From Prorocentrum cordatum (taxonomy: Eukaryota > Sar > Dinophyceae > Prorocentrales > Prorocentraceae): DNA of 64,000 nt. The DNA is taken from positions 1,019,181-1,083,180 of the forward strand of contig CAUYUJ010015948.1 in assembly GCA_963575745.1 (NCBI GenBank), written 5' to 3'. Every line of letters starts with the position of its first letter. Within the stretch, counting starts at the first letter, position 1. The position numbers and the translations under genes are program-made. Positions 62,336 through 64,000 of this stretch are shown in pieces. The notes below the pieces were generated by a model. The model was not told where the DNA came from. It ran no database searches and was given only the letters and a program-made list of their open reading frames with translations.

Positions 62336-63075
62336 CTTTCACTCACACGGCGCGTGGCCTCATAGGGGGCTTCAACCCGAGACTCCAGTGGCTGTTCACA
62401 TGACGCCTCCTGTCCGCTTTGGCACACCCCTCACACGCTCGGTGGCACCGTAGGGTGCTCAAACCCAATGCCCCAGCGGCTGCGCTCACATGCCGCTACC
62501 TGTCCACTTTGGCACGCCCCTCACGTTTCGTCGCCACATAGGGAGCTCAAACCCAAGGCCCCAATGGCTACGTTCACATGACGCCACCTGTCCACTTTGG
62601 CACACCCCTCACACGGAGCGTGGCCTCATAGGGAGCTCAAACCCAATGCCCCAGCGGCTGCGCTCACATGCCGCCACCTGTCCACTTTGGCACACTGCTC
62701 ACACGTTTCGTGGCCCCATAGGGAGCTCAAACCCGAGACCCCAATGGTTGTTCTCACATGCCGCTACCTGTCCACTTTGGCACGCCCGTCACACGCTTGG
62801 TGGCACCATAGGGAGCTCAAACCCAGGGCTCCATTGGCTACGTTCGCATGCCGCCTCCTGTCCACTTTGGCACGCCCCTCACGTTTCGCGGCCACACAGG
62901 GAGCTCAAACCCAAGGCCCCAATGGCTGCATTCACATGCCGCCACCTGTCCATTTTGGCACACCCCTTACACGTCCCGTGACCCCATGAAGGCTCAAACC
63001 CAAGGCCCCAATGGCTGTTTTCACATGCCGCCACCTGTCCCTTTTAGCGCACCCCTGATCCGCTTCGTGGCCAAG
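62336..63075. repeat. 90-bp satellite array, right block (~8 units)
   Basis: It resumes at CACACGGCGCGTGGCCTCAT and continues with the same unit as the left block, mostly the CTCAAACCCAAGGCCCCAAT variant. It ends near 63,070 at GCTTCGTGGCCAAGTTC. The LINE therefore splits a once continuous array. Confidence 0.95.
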
Positions 63076-63614
63076 TTCACCCGCCAAGTATTGAGGCCCC
63101 GCGCGAACGGGCGGATTGTCGCCCTCGTCCAAGCTCCGTGCACATGTCACTTGGAAGTGGCATTCCCGCGTGGGCGCGGGGCGTGTGCAATTCGCCAAAT
63201 CGCATGAGAGCTGCAGCGACAGCGGTGCTGCGCGAGAGTGGGCGACATGCTGTCTTCGCCCGAGCGCCGCGCAATGTGTGCGTGAAAGTGGCAGTGCTGT
63301 CTGGGAGCGGCGGTAGATTCGCCTGCGCCACAGTCATCGGAGATTTGGCCGCCCGAGAGAGGGATAAATGGTGCTCCAACCGCAACGCCGCGAAACGATT
63401 TCCTGAACTTCCGCTTCCGCCTCTACGCGGCCAGCGCAGCTGCCCCTTCGCCAAATCGTCGAAGGCGGGACCGCGCGGGGGTGTCTCCTCCTCGACGAGT
63501 GGGAGCCCGTTCCAACCCTGAGATCAAGCTGTGCCACGCTTGAATACTGTTCTGGGAGGAGGGTGGGCCTGGGCGGGGCCCGCAGACTCGTTCGACCTGG
63601 GCAACCTGACCATT
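63076..63614. other. Single-copy-looking sequence, no assignable gene
   Basis: A plus-strand ORF (63,138-63,521, 127 codons; includes KVAVLSGSGGRFACATVIGD) and a minus-strand ORF (63,077-63,454, 125 codons) overlap fully. Neither shows a known motif. Confidence 0.35.
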
Positions 63615-63715
63615 CTACTCCTCCTCCTCCTGATAATCCTCATCATCATCCTCATCCTCATCCTCATCCTCATCCTCATCCTCATCCTCATCATCATCAT
63701 CATCATCATCATCAG

Positions 63716-63750
<35 letters not shown>

Positions 63751-63895
63751 GCATCAGCATCAGCATCAGCATCAGCATCAGCATCAGCATCATCACCACC
63801 ACCATCATCATCATCATCATCTTCATCATCGTCATCATCATCATCAGCATCAGCATCAGCATCATCATCATCGTCATCATCATAATCATAATCAG

Positions 63896-63977
<82 letters not shown>
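63615..63977. repeat. (CAT)n / (ATCCTC)n / (ATCAGC)n compound array
   Basis: ATCCTC hexamers, then ATC triplets, then ATCAGC hexamers and finally ~25 uninterrupted ATC triplets. The minus strand reads as poly-Met or poly-Asp. This is the third large CAT/GAT array in the window. Confidence 0.95.
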
Positions 63978-63979
<2 letters not shown>

Positions 63980-64000
63980 CGCCCTCCAGAAACACCGAGA

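Noticed and set aside
55440-63075. 30-residue-repeat proteins or a CRISPR-like array in the 90-bp repeats
   Set aside because: Direct, contiguous, variable 90-bp units without short conserved repeats plus unique spacers; this is a eukaryotic satellite, and ORFs follow from a unit divisible by three.
1-64000. Dinoflagellate spliced-leader sequence (ending TTTTGGCTCAAG) or 5S rRNA
   Set aside because: Looked for by eye on both strands and not found; its absence from one repeat-rich window does not argue against the lineage.

Overview
This is a GC-rich, gene-poor stretch of a large eukaryotic nuclear genome. No bacterial or organellar gene, rRNA, tRNA or operon is visible. The best inference is a dinoflagellate. 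The reasons are: (i) a decayed minus-strand retroelement whose pieces (degenerate RanBP-like zinc finger, coiled-coil gag-like region, RNase H, endonuclease, reverse transcriptase with an RPGN/VLAD motif B and an FVDD motif C) resemble polyproteins I associate with dinoflagellate genomes; (ii) a small C-x2-C-G...C-x-G domain at 37.9-38.1 kb of a type I associate with the same group; (iii) overwhelming repeat content. The assignment rests on remembered family patterns, not on a search.

Layout. 0-8.5 kb: three families of dispersed inverted-repeat or palindromic elements, a long complex tandem repeat (2.2-5.7 kb) and triplet microsatellites. 9.9-17.2 kb: the decayed minus-strand retroelement. 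17-31 kb: dispersed repeat copies, a pentamer array, a 90-bp NotI-containing satellite (27.2-28.5 kb), CAT and GGA arrays, and one coding-like ORF (28.8 kb). 31-43 kb: more dispersed elements, a near-perfect 180-bp foldback (34.0 kb), a 0.77-kb GAT array (34.7-35.5 kb), a broken small gene with a Cys-rich tail (37.5-38.1 kb), and second copies of repeats first seen near 22 kb. 43-52 kb: low-information sequence with an AT-rich island (45.2-45.7 kb), duplicated segments and an exact 66-bp duplication. 52-53.6 kb: a 64-bp satellite open in all three plus-strand frames. 53.7-55.4 kb: ~310-bp repeats. 55.4-63.1 kb: a 90-bp satellite holding two LINE insertions, one a nearly complete plus-strand endonuclease/reverse-transcriptase element (59.6-62.3 kb), the other a short minus-strand 3' fragment (57.2-57.4 kb). 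63.6-64 kb: a CAT array.

How it fits together. Apart from one or two possible host-gene fragments, almost everything recognisable is selfish DNA: two classes of non-LTR retroelement, at least two families of short inverted-repeat (MITE-like) elements, and tandem arrays at every scale from 3 bp to about 1 kb. Most long ORFs are by-products of triplet arrays or of tandem units whose repetition keeps frames open. I did not find a convincing new functional system. The most useful novelties are the inverted-repeat families, the satellite/LINE nest, the RNase H-first order of the minus-strand element, and the genes whose frames break exactly at homopolymer runs.
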